Assembly: GCA_905207515.1 (NCBI GenBank)
Contig: CAJLLK010000022.1
Coordinates: 1-15,134 of the forward strand
From: an uncultured Christensenella sp.
GTDB lineage: Bacteria > Bacillota > Clostridia > Christensenellales > UBA1242
Direction: 5' to 3'
DNA length: 15,134 bases
This document shows positions 6,825 to 13,395 of the stretch, in pieces; the stretch's first letter is position 1, and the number at the start of each line of letters is the position of its first letter. The notes beneath the pieces are model-generated. The model saw nothing but the letters and a program-made list of their open reading frames with translations, searched no databases and had not been told where the DNA came from. The position numbers were made by a program, and so were the translations under genes.

Positions 6825-7115
6825 ATGGGAATTTTTAAAAAGAAAAAAGAAGAAGAATCTTTGAAAAATCAAAAAATTGAAAAAAATGAGCCAAAAAAGG
6901 CTGAAAAACTTGAAAAAAAGAGCAAAAAACCACTTTATCGTGTGATATATGACAAAAATGAAAGAGTTTGGTTGATAAAAAAAGATGGCGCAAAACGCAC
7001 CATTGCATCTTTTGTGACCAAAGAAGAAGCACTTCTTCGTGTCAAAGACCTCTCGCAAACCAATGACTTAAACTTTGTTGTTCACAAAAAAGACGGAAAA
7101 TTTCAAAAGAAATAG
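6825..7115 (+). CDS. DUF2188 domain protein
   Basis: A 96-residue basic protein. The first 35 residues are almost only Lys, Glu, Asn and Gln (a charged, probably disordered or helical tail). Residues 37-93 resemble the small DUF2188 fold: YRVIYDKNERVWLIKKDGA, then F-T-K-EEAL and a closing VVHKKDGKFQ. DUF2188 proteins have no settled function. No signal peptide or membrane segment is present. AAGGAG lies 8-9 bases before the ATG, with its own promoter upstream and no partner gene. It converges on the next gene with only one base between the stop codons. The family call is by recognition of the motif pattern and is moderately sure. Confidence 0.7.
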   Translation: MGIFKKKKEEESLKNQKIEKNEPKKAEKLEKKSKKPLYRVIYDKNERVWLIKKDGAKRTIASFVTKEEALLRVKDLSQTNDLNFVVHKKDGKFQKK

Positions 7116-7127
7116 TTTATTTTGAAA
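7101..7127. terminator. weak AT-rich hairpin between convergent genes
   Basis: TTTCAAAA (7101-7108) and TTTTGAAA (7120-7127) form an 8-bp inverted repeat spanning both stop codons, with AAG and five T after it on the plus strand. It is the only hairpin found at this convergent junction and has a single G-C pair, so it would be weak. Confidence 0.35.
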
Positions 7128-7692
7128 AAGTTTTTAAATTGACAATGTTTATTTCTGCCGAATAAAGCTTTAACATTGTCAAACATTTTCTTTTGAGCTG
7201 AGCTCTCTGCAAAAAGAAAGAATCTACTGCTTCCCAAATGAAAACCCAAGTAGCAATCTCCAAAATTATTTCTAAGTAAACATTATAAAACCAACTGTGC
7301 ATCAAAAGCAAAAGCGTCAAAGTGATAAGCCCAAGCACAAACATGACTGCAGAAAAAATGTAATTTCTTTTCATTTCGCTTTTCAAATTGATGTATTCTT
7401 TTTTGTAATTGTTTTTTATGGCATCTTGAACTTCTTTTTCGTCTGCTTTGAAGTCCGTGAAAATTTTGATTTTGATATCTTTGTTTGCAGGCACATCCTT
7501 GGCTTTGTCATAGATAAAATCGCTCAACTCATCGTTGAGTTTTTCGTTACTTTCAAAATTGTAAGAAGAAAAAACTTGCTCTTTTTCGTCTGCCTTGACA
7601 TTTATGATTGCGTCTCCGTCGCTGCCAACGACATAGATCTTATCTTGATTTAGTTCTTTCTCAACCTTTCTAAATTTTTTGTTTAAAAACAC
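7117..7692 (-). CDS. two-helix membrane protein of unknown function
   Basis: A 191-residue protein with a charged cytosolic N-terminal part of about 110 residues, two hydrophobic helices near 111-131 (YIFSAVMFVLGLITLTLLLL) and 134-154, and a short C-terminal tail. The second helix ends in FIWEAVDSFFLQR, a pattern I associate with uncharacterised Firmicute membrane proteins, but I cannot name a family. There is no signal peptide or catalytic motif. The start is a GTG at 7692, supported by AAGGAG about 7 bases upstream. A perfect TGATAA-N2-TTATCA palindrome (7706-7719) lies just upstream and may be a control site. It is convergent with the DUF2188 gene and divergent from the next one. Confidence 0.72.
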   Translation of the reverse strand: MFLNKKFRKVEKELNQDKIYVVGSDGDAIINVKADEKEQVFSSYNFESNEKLNDELSDFIYDKAKDVPANKDIKIKIFTDFKADEKEVQDAIKNNYKKEYINLKSEMKRNYIFSAVMFVLGLITLTLLLLMHSWFYNVYLEIILEIATWVFIWEAVDSFFLQRAQLKRKCLTMLKLYSAEINIVNLKTFSK

Positions 7693-7705
7693 AACTTTCT
7701 CCTTT

Positions 7706-7719
7706 TGATAAGTTTATCA
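7706..7719. promoter_or_regulatory. palindrome upstream of the two-helix membrane protein gene
   Basis: TGATAA and TTATCA are separated by GT, a perfect 6-2-6 inverted repeat placed 13 bases before the GTG start. A -10-like TATGAT on the minus strand (7716-7721) overlaps it, but no convincing -35 is seen. It could be a repressor site or a chance palindrome in AT-rich DNA. Confidence 0.35.
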
Positions 7720-7764
7720 TAGTCGCACAAATTCGCAAAATTATTTTAAACCTTTTCAAATCAC

Positions 7765-7793
7765 TTTACACATAAGCTGTTTTTAATTAAAAT
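7765..7793 (+). promoter_or_regulatory. promoter of the YwaF-like gene
   Basis: TTTACA (7765-7770), a 17-base spacer and TAAAAT (7788-7793), five of six matches in each box, 22 bases before the ATG at 7816. Confidence 0.65.
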
Positions 7794-7815
7794 AAAATGA
7801 AAAAGGATTTTGTTT

Positions 7816-8610
7816 ATGCTTAATTTCACTTTCTATGACTGGCTGATTGAAAATGTCGATGTCATGGGCGACGGCCCAGGGCTTTGGTGTCCGCTGCACA
7901 TCAGCCTGATGTGTCTTTTGGCAGCATGGCTGATTGCTTGCTGGTTTATCTGCCGAAAATACAAAAACTTTGCTCTCAAAATGACCACCGTGCTTTGTTG
8001 GAGCATGCTGATTTTCAGGCTTTTCAGAATGGCACTTCTTTATTTCAGCGGAACGCAAACTTTTGTGGAAATTTTGCCGTGGCATTTGTGCCATGTGATG
8101 AGTTTTGTCTTTCCAGCGTTCTATTTGACCAAAACAAAAAAGTTTTTTCTGCCAGTGCTTGTAGTGACATTTTTTGGTGGAATTTTGACCTTTATCTTTG
8201 GAGATTATTATTATCTTTCCACACTTTCATTTTTGCACTACGAAAGTTTGCTTCTGCATTTCACAATGCCAACCGTTGTGATAGCTTGCATTGCAAGTGG
8301 CTATTTTAAGGTGCGCGTCAAAGATTTTTGGCAGGCAGTGGTTGGAATTTTTCTGCTTGCTGGTTGGTCTATGATTGGAAATTCTCTCATCGAAGGCGCA
8401 AATTATCTCTATCTTATGGAAAACGGGCTGCCGTTTGATTTGTTTGCTTTTATGAATTGGGAATATTCTTATCTGATTGACTATGCGCTTTTGGTTTTGC
8501 TGATTGCTTTTGTTTCAATCACACCATTTTACATCTACGAAAAAATAAAAAAGAAAAAAGCAGACAAAAGTTTTGAAATAATCATGAATGCAATAAAAAC
8601 TGAAATATAA
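7816..8610 (+). CDS. YwaF/TIGR02206-family multi-pass membrane protein
   Basis: A 264-residue protein with about six or seven hydrophobic helices and no cleavable signal. The pattern matches the TIGR02206 family (B. subtilis YwaF). An early helix is followed by EILPWHLCHVMSF near residue 85, then a GG-containing helix, a pair of histidines around the LHYESLLLHF segment, and GANYLYLMENG before the last helices. Family function is unknown; the conserved His-Cys-His cluster in the membrane might bind a metal or cofactor. The ATG at 7816 is preferred to the TTG at 7810 because AAAAGGA (7801-7807) is spaced correctly for it. It is a single-gene unit with its own promoter and a perfect terminator directly after the stop. 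Confidence 0.75.
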   Translation: MLNFTFYDWLIENVDVMGDGPGLWCPLHISLMCLLAAWLIACWFICRKYKNFALKMTTVLCWSMLIFRLFRMALLYFSGTQTFVEILPWHLCHVMSFVFPAFYLTKTKKFFLPVLVVTFFGGILTFIFGDYYYLSTLSFLHYESLLLHFTMPTVVIACIASGYFKVRVKDFWQAVVGIFLLAGWSMIGNSLIEGANYLYLMENGLPFDLFAFMNWEYSYLIDYALLVLLIAFVSITPFYIYEKIKKKKADKSFEIIMNAIKTEI

Positions 8611-8639
8611 AAAAAGAGAACAGATTATGTTCTCTTTTT
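8611..8639. terminator. strong bidirectional intrinsic terminator
   Basis: AAAAAGAGAACA (8611-8622) and TGTTCTCTTTTT (8628-8639) form a perfect 12-bp stem with loop GATTA and a T run on either strand. It begins one base after the YwaF-like stop codon and, on the minus strand, directly follows a possible small gene and lies about 150 bases after the DUF1667 gene, so it can end both convergent units. Confidence 0.88.
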
Positions 8640-8746
8640 TACTGTATATCAATCTTTTTCTTGCACTTATAATCCACAAACAAGCAAACTCCCACAATGC
8701 TCAATGCAACAAGTGCATTGATTAACTGGGTTCTCAAATCTAACAT
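8639..8746 (-). CDS. possible 35-residue single-helix membrane peptide
   Basis: A short frame fits between the terminator and the DUF1667 gene. It starts MLDLRTQLINALVALSIVGV, continues with a hydrophobic stretch CLFVD, and ends in a lysine-rich tail (YKCKKKIDIQ). This is one membrane-spanning helix with positive residues after it, as in many small membrane proteins and some type I toxins. The stop abuts the bidirectional terminator, which fits a real gene end. Against it, no good ribosome binding site lies next to the ATG; the GGAGG at 8785-8789 is 38 bases upstream. It would be the last cistron of the leftward glycerol operon, or chance. Confidence 0.3.
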   Translation of the reverse strand: MLDLRTQLINALVALSIVGVCLFVDYKCKKKIDIQ

Positions 8747-8792
8747 ATAGATGTAAAAATTTTCTTCTTTTCAAGATTTTCAAACCTCCAAT

Positions 8793-9134
8793 CTAATCAT
8801 TTGCTGTCACCACAACATCGGCGCCAGTGTTTAAAACATTTTTGATGATGACCTGACCAAACTTGACTTTTTTAAGTCGCAACTTTTCTATCTCTTTCAT
8901 GCAATCAAAAATCATATTTTTTGGAATCGCCGCCGTTGTCTTGCAAGCTTTGACACCTTGCTCGGTTTTGACGGATGTTGTGACAATTCGTTTCGGACAA
9001 GTGACTTCTTCTTTGGCAAAAACAACACCACGATTGCAGCTGTTTCCTTTGACGTCAATGTTTTCGCCGTCAATGGTCACAGTCAAATGGCAACCCATTG
9101 GACACATAATGCAAATCATTTCTCTCTTTTCCAT
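8793..9134 (-). CDS. DUF1667 cysteine-rich protein of the glycerol-3-phosphate oxidoreductase
   Basis: A 113-residue cytosolic protein of the DUF1667 family. CxxCxxxC at residues 8-15 (CIMCPMGC) is followed by Cys33 (NSCNRG), Cys46 (TCPKR) and Cys64, a spacing that suggests an Fe-S cluster or metal site. DUF1667 genes are regularly found third after two FAD oxidoreductases in anaerobic Firmicutes and Thermotogae, as here, and are thought to pass electrons from the flavoproteins. The gene begins 10 bases after the second oxidoreductase, with its own AAAGGAG. It is the last well-supported gene of the leftward operon. The electron acceptor is not visible. The family call is firm; the electron-transfer role is inference from context. 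Confidence 0.88.
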   Translation of the reverse strand: MEKREMICIMCPMGCHLTVTIDGENIDVKGNSCNRGVVFAKEEVTCPKRIVTTSVKTEQGVKACKTTAAIPKNMIFDCMKEIEKLRLKKVKFGQVIIKNVLNTGADVVVTAND

Positions 9135-9144
9135 AAACGCTCCT

Positions 9145-10368
9145 TTAATTTATTTCCAATTGAATTTTGTCATGTGCACCACTTTTGTCAAAGGTCAAAC
9201 TCATCATCTCGCCTGGAACGCCCGCCAAAATAAACCGTTTGCCCAAAATCACATCGTTGCACTTTGCGCAGATGGTCTTTTTGACGATTTTATTTCGAAG
9301 TCTGAATTTTATTTCCACTTGCCCAGCGCCTTCATAAATCGTGCTAGGCAAAACATAAGAAAAATCGCTTGTAAAAACCACTTCAATTGGTTTTGCTTTG
9401 TCTGGCAGCTTGTTTTGCGCATAAAGGCTGGCAAATTTGCCCGCTTGTTTGGCTTCAAGTGCAACATTGTCCACCAAGTCATGCACATGCAAGATGTTTC
9501 CGCAAGAAAAAAGCCAATCTTTGTCAGTTTGATAAAATTCGTTGACGATTGCTCCATTTGTGCTTTTTGAAAGTCTGACAAAATTTGCCATTTGCATTTC
9601 TGGAATAAGTCCAACCGAAAGCACAACGGTGTCACATTTCAAAAATTTTTTTGTCGCTTCAATCGGCTGAAAATTTTCGTCAACTTGACCATAATAGACG
9701 CCTTCGACATGGTCTTTTCCGACAACTTCAAAAATTGTTGTGTTGTAATAAAGCGGAATGTCAAAATCTTCCAAACACTGCATAATGTTTCGCCTAAGCC
9801 CACTGCTCGTCGAATTGATTTCCAAAACTGCGTGCACTTTTGCGCCTTCAAGTGTCAAACGCCTTGCCATAATCAGCCCGATGTCTCCGCTTCCCAAAAT
9901 GACAACATCTTTGCCGACCATTTTGCCGTCAATGTTGACCAATTTTTGCACCGTTCCTGCAGTCAAAATGCCCATTGGTCGAGTTCCGCAAAGGCTGATG
10001 TTGCCAGCGGTTCGCTCTCTGCAACCCATTGCCAAAACAATCGCTTTAGCGCTGATGGTCTCCACGCCAAGTGCGCCCATAACTTTCACTTTTTTCTCTT
10101 GAATGTCTGTGACGAGCGTGTTTGTGTAAACCGAAATGTTCTTATCTTTTTCCACCATTTTTCTGAAACGATGTGCAAACTCAGGTCCCGTCAATTCTTC
10201 ATTGAAATAATGGAGCCCAAAACCGTTGTGAATGCATTGATTTAAAATTCCGCCCAAAACATTGTCTCTTTCAATCAAAATGACTTTGGAACCGTTTTCT
10301 GAAGCGGACAGTGCTGCGCTCATGCCAGCAGGGCCACCACCAATAACCAAAACATCTGTTTTTATCAT
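9145..10368 (-). CDS. FAD/NAD-dependent oxidoreductase (second subunit of G3P oxidoreductase)
   Basis: A 407-residue flavoprotein of the pyridine nucleotide-disulfide oxidoreductase fold, related to opine-oxidase and NADH-oxidase subunits. The FAD-binding GGGPAG lies at 10-15, the family-typical NQCIHNGFG at 43-51, a second Rossmann motif LGSGDIG for NAD(P)H at 158-164, and the FAD-closing motif with LFSCGN near 286-291. The C-terminal part ends in LAGVPGEMMSL, characteristic of partners of DUF1667. No CxxC redox pair is present, so it is not a disulfide reductase. The ATG at 10368 is chosen because AGAGGTG is placed before it and it overlaps the preceding TGA as ATGA; an upstream TTG at 10395 is less likely. 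It probably moves electrons between the GlpA-like subunit and NAD(P) or a carrier. Confidence 0.88.
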   Translation of the reverse strand: MIKTDVLVIGGGPAGMSAALSASENGSKVILIERDNVLGGILNQCIHNGFGLHYFNEELTGPEFAHRFRKMVEKDKNISVYTNTLVTDIQEKKVKVMGALGVETISAKAIVLAMGCRERTAGNISLCGTRPMGILTAGTVQKLVNIDGKMVGKDVVILGSGDIGLIMARRLTLEGAKVHAVLEINSTSSGLRRNIMQCLEDFDIPLYYNTTIFEVVGKDHVEGVYYGQVDENFQPIEATKKFLKCDTVVLSVGLIPEMQMANFVRLSKSTNGAIVNEFYQTDKDWLFSCGNILHVHDLVDNVALEAKQAGKFASLYAQNKLPDKAKPIEVVFTSDFSYVLPSTIYEGAGQVEIKFRLRNKIVKKTICAKCNDVILGKRFILAGVPGEMMSLTFDKSGAHDKIQLEIN

Positions 10369-11789
10369 CGCTTCACCTCTCTGATATTTCCGCAAACCAC
10401 TTCGCTGCCGCGATTTTCTTTCAACACTTTTTCAAAAGGAATTTTTCTTTCTGCTGCAATTGCCGCGACAACTTTCGAGAAACAAAAACCGCCTTGACAA
10501 CGCCCCATGCCGGCATTTGTTCTTCGTTTTATTCCATCGACACTGGCGATTTTTAACGGTCTTTTAAGCGCCGCAACCACATCGCCTTTTGTTATCTCTT
10601 CACATTTGCAGACAATTGTGCGGAAATTTTTGTCAATGGCAAGCAGTCTTTCTTGCTCCGACTTTTTCATGTCTTTAAACATGACATATGGTTTGATTTT
10701 TTTCAAGTTTTCGCGTTCTTTGAGTGCGTAACCCAAAAGTTTGATCACCATTTCAGCAATGGCTGGCGCACTTGAAAGACCTGGGCTGCAAATTCCAGCC
10801 AAGTTTATGACGTTTTTCACTTTTTTAGATTTTTCAATGACAAAATCGTCGCCACAAATCACTCTCACGCCAGAAAATTCTCTGATTGCGTTTTTGAAAT
10901 TGATTGTTGGAATGATTGTCTTTGATTTTTCTTTGACGCTCTCCAAGCCTTCTCTTGTGACTTGTGTTCCGCCGTCGCATTCTTCACTTGTTGGCCCAAC
11001 AAGATAATTCCCGTCAATCGTCGGAGTGACAAGCACGCCTTTACCAAGTTTTGTCGGCAATGGGAAAATTGTGCAAGGCACGTTAAAGTCACTCACCTTG
11101 TCAAAAACAAAATATTCTCCGCGGCGAAGCTCAAGCGAATATTCTTCAGCGCCCAAAAGCTTGGCAATTTCGTTGTAGCCCGCCCCCGCACTGTTTACGA
11201 CTTGTTTTGCAAAAAAACTTTGTTTTTGAGTTTTTATTTCAAAAACATCATCGCTTTTTTCAATTTTTTCCATATCTTCTTCAAGCGAGACTGTCCCGCC
11301 GTTCAAAATGCCTTCATCAGCCAGTGCAATTGTAAAAAGATAAGGGCTGACAACATAGGCATCTCGTGCATAAAGTGCCACTGTCAAGTGGTCGTTTAAA
11401 AGTGGAATTTTTTCTTTAAGTTGTTCTTTCTGCCAGATTTCAACATAGACGCCATTTTTTTGCCCACGCTCGAAAAGCGCTTTGACTTTCTCTTCGTCAT
11501 CGCCGACAACCAGTGCTCCACATTTTTTCAGCTTCACGCCCAATCTTTTGCAAAGTTTTGGAAACATTTTGTTTCCCTTCACATTGAGTTTCGCCTTAAG
11601 AGTGCCTGGCATTGGGTCATAACCTGCATGAACAAGCCCGCTGTTTGCCTTGCTTGCGCCTGTGGCAACATCCGAAGCCTTGTCGAGAAGCAAAACTTTT
11701 TTTCCAATTCTTGTCAATTTGTTGAAAATTGCCGTTCCAACGACGCCCGCGCCGATGATGGCAACATCAAAAACTTTTTTCCCTTCCAT
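10365..11789 (-). CDS. GlpA-like FAD-dependent glycerol-3-phosphate dehydrogenase
   Basis: A 474-residue flavoprotein of the DAO/GlpA family with a C-terminal BFD-like [2Fe-2S] domain. The N terminus has the FAD motif GAGVVG at 13-18, then GASKANSGLVHAGYD around 44-58, and a closing GICSPGLSSAPAIAE at 332-346. The C-terminal domain shows CKC (394-396) and GRCQGGFC (429-436), four cysteines matching the Fer2_BFD pattern. It likely oxidises sn-glycerol-3-phosphate to dihydroxyacetone phosphate; this is inferred from the family and from glpK being transcribed divergently next to it. It is first in a coupled operon with the second oxidoreductase and DUF1667. GGAGG is placed before the ATG, and a TTGACT/TAAAAT promoter is upstream. 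No membrane anchor is present, unlike aerobic GlpD, which fits an anaerobe. Confidence 0.88.
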   Translation of the reverse strand: MEGKKVFDVAIIGAGVVGTAIFNKLTRIGKKVLLLDKASDVATGASKANSGLVHAGYDPMPGTLKAKLNVKGNKMFPKLCKRLGVKLKKCGALVVGDDEEKVKALFERGQKNGVYVEIWQKEQLKEKIPLLNDHLTVALYARDAYVVSPYLFTIALADEGILNGGTVSLEEDMEKIEKSDDVFEIKTQKQSFFAKQVVNSAGAGYNEIAKLLGAEEYSLELRRGEYFVFDKVSDFNVPCTIFPLPTKLGKGVLVTPTIDGNYLVGPTSEECDGGTQVTREGLESVKEKSKTIIPTINFKNAIREFSGVRVICGDDFVIEKSKKVKNVINLAGICSPGLSSAPAIAEMVIKLLGYALKERENLKKIKPYVMFKDMKKSEQERLLAIDKNFRTIVCKCEEITKGDVVAALKRPLKIASVDGIKRRTNAGMGRCQGGFCFSKVVAAIAAERKIPFEKVLKENRGSEVVCGNIREVKR

Positions 11790-11804
11790 TTGTCCTCCAA
11801 AACA

Positions 11805-11834
11805 ATTTTAACTTTTTCTCAAAATAAAAGTCAA
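11805..11834 (-). promoter_or_regulatory. promoter of the G3P oxidoreductase operon
   Basis: On the minus strand TTGACT (11829-11834), an 18-base spacer and TAAAAT (11805-11810), 15 bases before the GlpA-like start codon and back to back with the glpK promoter. The leader is too short for a GlpP-type antiterminator. Confidence 0.65.
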
Positions 11835-11883
11835 TTAAAACAAAAACTTTTGCAATTTGTTTTATTATTCCAAAAAATTGTGT

Positions 11884-11889
11884 TAAAAT
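11884..11889 (+). promoter_or_regulatory. extended -10 promoter of glpK
   Basis: TGT followed by TAAAAT gives an extended -10; the best -35 at 17 bases is only TTTATT (11861-11866). The box ends 36 bases before the glpK ATG. An activator may be needed. CAATTT (11853-11858) and AAATTG (11875-11880) flank the spacer as a loose inverted repeat. Confidence 0.5.
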
Positions 11890-11925
11890 TAGTTTAAGAT
11901 AAGATTTGCGTTTGGAGATTAGTCT

Positions 11926-13380
11926 ATGAGAAGATTTATTTTGGGGCTAGACGAAGGAACGACAAGTGCAAGAAGTGTTTTATATGACGTCGACACAAAA
12001 AAGATTGTCGACATCGAAGCCAAGCCGTTTAAACAATTTTACCCACAAAGCGGCTGGGTGGAACAAGATGCGGAAGAAATTTATCACAAAATTCTTTCCA
12101 CGGCTCATGACGTTTTGATAAGACAAAACGTTTTGAAAGAAGAACTTTTGGGCATTGGCATCACAAATCAAAGAGAAACTGTTGTGGCTTGGAACAGAGA
12201 CACTGGAAAGCCAATTTATAGAGCTATTGTTTGGCAATGCCGTCGAACAACCAACATGATAAAAAATCTTTCGCAAAAAGCAAAAGAACTGATAAAAGAA
12301 AAAACTGGGCTTATTCCAAATCCATATTTCAGCGCTTCAAAAATGAAGTGGATTTTGGAAAATGTCAAAGGTGCAAAGTCACTTGCAAGGCAAAACAAAT
12401 TGTGCTTTGGAACAATTGACAGCTATTTGAATTTTAAGTTGACAGGAAATCACTTCACCGACACGACAAATGCCTGCCGAACAATGCTTATGAACATTGA
12501 AACTTTGGAATGGGACAACCAACTTTTAAACATTTTCAAAATTCCAAAAAACAGCCTGCCAAAAATTATGGGCTCGGATGGCGAATTTGGAAAAGCCAAG
12601 CGTCTTTTTGGTGCGCCTGTTTGTGCCATGATTGGCGACCAGCAATCCAGCATGATTGGCCAAGGTGCAATCAGCTATGGCAACACCAAAGTGACCTATG
12701 GAACTGGCGGCTTTATTTTGACACAAATCGGAAGTGAATTTTCCAAAAACTTGCCAAATCTTTTGACAACCGTGGCTTCAACTTTAAACGGCAAAACTCA
12801 ATATGCCATTGAAGGTTCAATTTACAGTGCTTGCAGTGCGTTAAACTGGCTCAAAGACAACTTGAAAATGTTTGACAAATTTTCTGAAACAGAAAAAATG
12901 GCAAAATCGCTTGAAAGCAACGAAGGTGTTTATCTTGTGCCGGCATTCACTGGGCTCGGCGCGCCTTATTGGAACAACGAAGCTCGTGCGTCGTTTGTGG
13001 GAATGACATTCAACACAAACAAAAATCATTTGGTCAGAGCCACACTCGAAAGCATGGTCTACAACACCAAAGCCATTGTCGATGTCATGAAGAAAAACGG
13101 TCAACGCTTCAAGCTTATCAGTGTCGATGGCGGCGGGAGCAAAAACAATTTTGTTTTGCAATTTTTGGCTGATATGTTAAATCACGAAATTGTCAAGAGC
13201 AAGGACCCTGAATCGACTGTTATGGGCGCGATTTACGTTGCAATGCTGTCGCTGAAACTTATCACTCTTGCTGACATCAAAGAGATGACCGCAAGCGAAA
13301 CCAAATTCACACCAAACATGAGCGATGGCGAACGAAAAAAGTTGTATGACGGCTGGGAAAAGGCTGTTAAAAAAATTTAA
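11926..13380 (+). CDS. glpK: glycerol kinase
   Basis: A 484-residue FGGY-family kinase that makes sn-glycerol-3-phosphate from glycerol and ATP in the cytoplasm. Family features run through it: LGLDEGTTSARS at 6-17 (phosphate loop), GITNQRET at 78-85 with Arg83-Glu84, IVWQCRRT at 101-108, the tyrosine of PYFSASK at 134, GDQQ with Asp238 as catalytic base, TYGTGGF at 257-263, FTGLGAPYW, and the adenine-site DGGGSKNN. Two points differ from common GlpK: the usual DQGTT is DEGTT, and the segment before Asp238 (AKRLFGAPVCAMIGDQQ) lacks the histidine that PTS HPr phosphorylates in many Firmicute GlpKs. GGAGAT precedes the ATG. It leads an operon with a lipase and a lysoplasmalogenase and is divergent from the GlpA-like operon. 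Assignment is strong. Confidence 0.94.
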   Translation: MRRFILGLDEGTTSARSVLYDVDTKKIVDIEAKPFKQFYPQSGWVEQDAEEIYHKILSTAHDVLIRQNVLKEELLGIGITNQRETVVAWNRDTGKPIYRAIVWQCRRTTNMIKNLSQKAKELIKEKTGLIPNPYFSASKMKWILENVKGAKSLARQNKLCFGTIDSYLNFKLTGNHFTDTTNACRTMLMNIETLEWDNQLLNIFKIPKNSLPKIMGSDGEFGKAKRLFGAPVCAMIGDQQSSMIGQGAISYGNTKVTYGTGGFILTQIGSEFSKNLPNLLTTVASTLNGKTQYAIEGSIYSACSALNWLKDNLKMFDKFSETEKMAKSLESNEGVYLVPAFTGLGAPYWNNEARASFVGMTFNTNKNHLVRATLESMVYNTKAIVDVMKKNGQRFKLISVDGGGSKNNFVLQFLADMLNHEIVKSKDPESTVMGAIYVAMLSLKLITLADIKEMTASETKFTPNMSDGERKKLYDGWEKAVKKI

Positions 13381-13395
13381 TTAAAAGGAGAGAAA

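Noticed and set aside
8690..8780. Cysteine-rich 35-codon frame starting at a TTG after GGAGG on the minus strand
   Set aside because: It is the shifted frame of the more plausible hydrophobic peptide; the cysteines arise from shifted Ala/Leu codons, and no relatedness is recognised.
8863..10245. Long plus-strand open frames (up to about 235 codons) opposite the FAD oxidoreductase and DUF1667 genes
   Set aside because: They lie antisense to strongly recognised genes, lack ribosome binding sites, and encode Phe/His/Cys-rich sequence typical of reverse-strand shadows.
11421..11897. 158-codon plus-strand frame ending just before glpK
   Set aside because: It is antisense to the GlpA-like gene, of low-quality composition, and runs through the divergent promoter region.
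11790..11925. GlpP-type leader terminator/antiterminator or riboswitch before glpK
   Set aside because: The leader after the predicted -10 is only about 36 bases and has no terminator hairpin.
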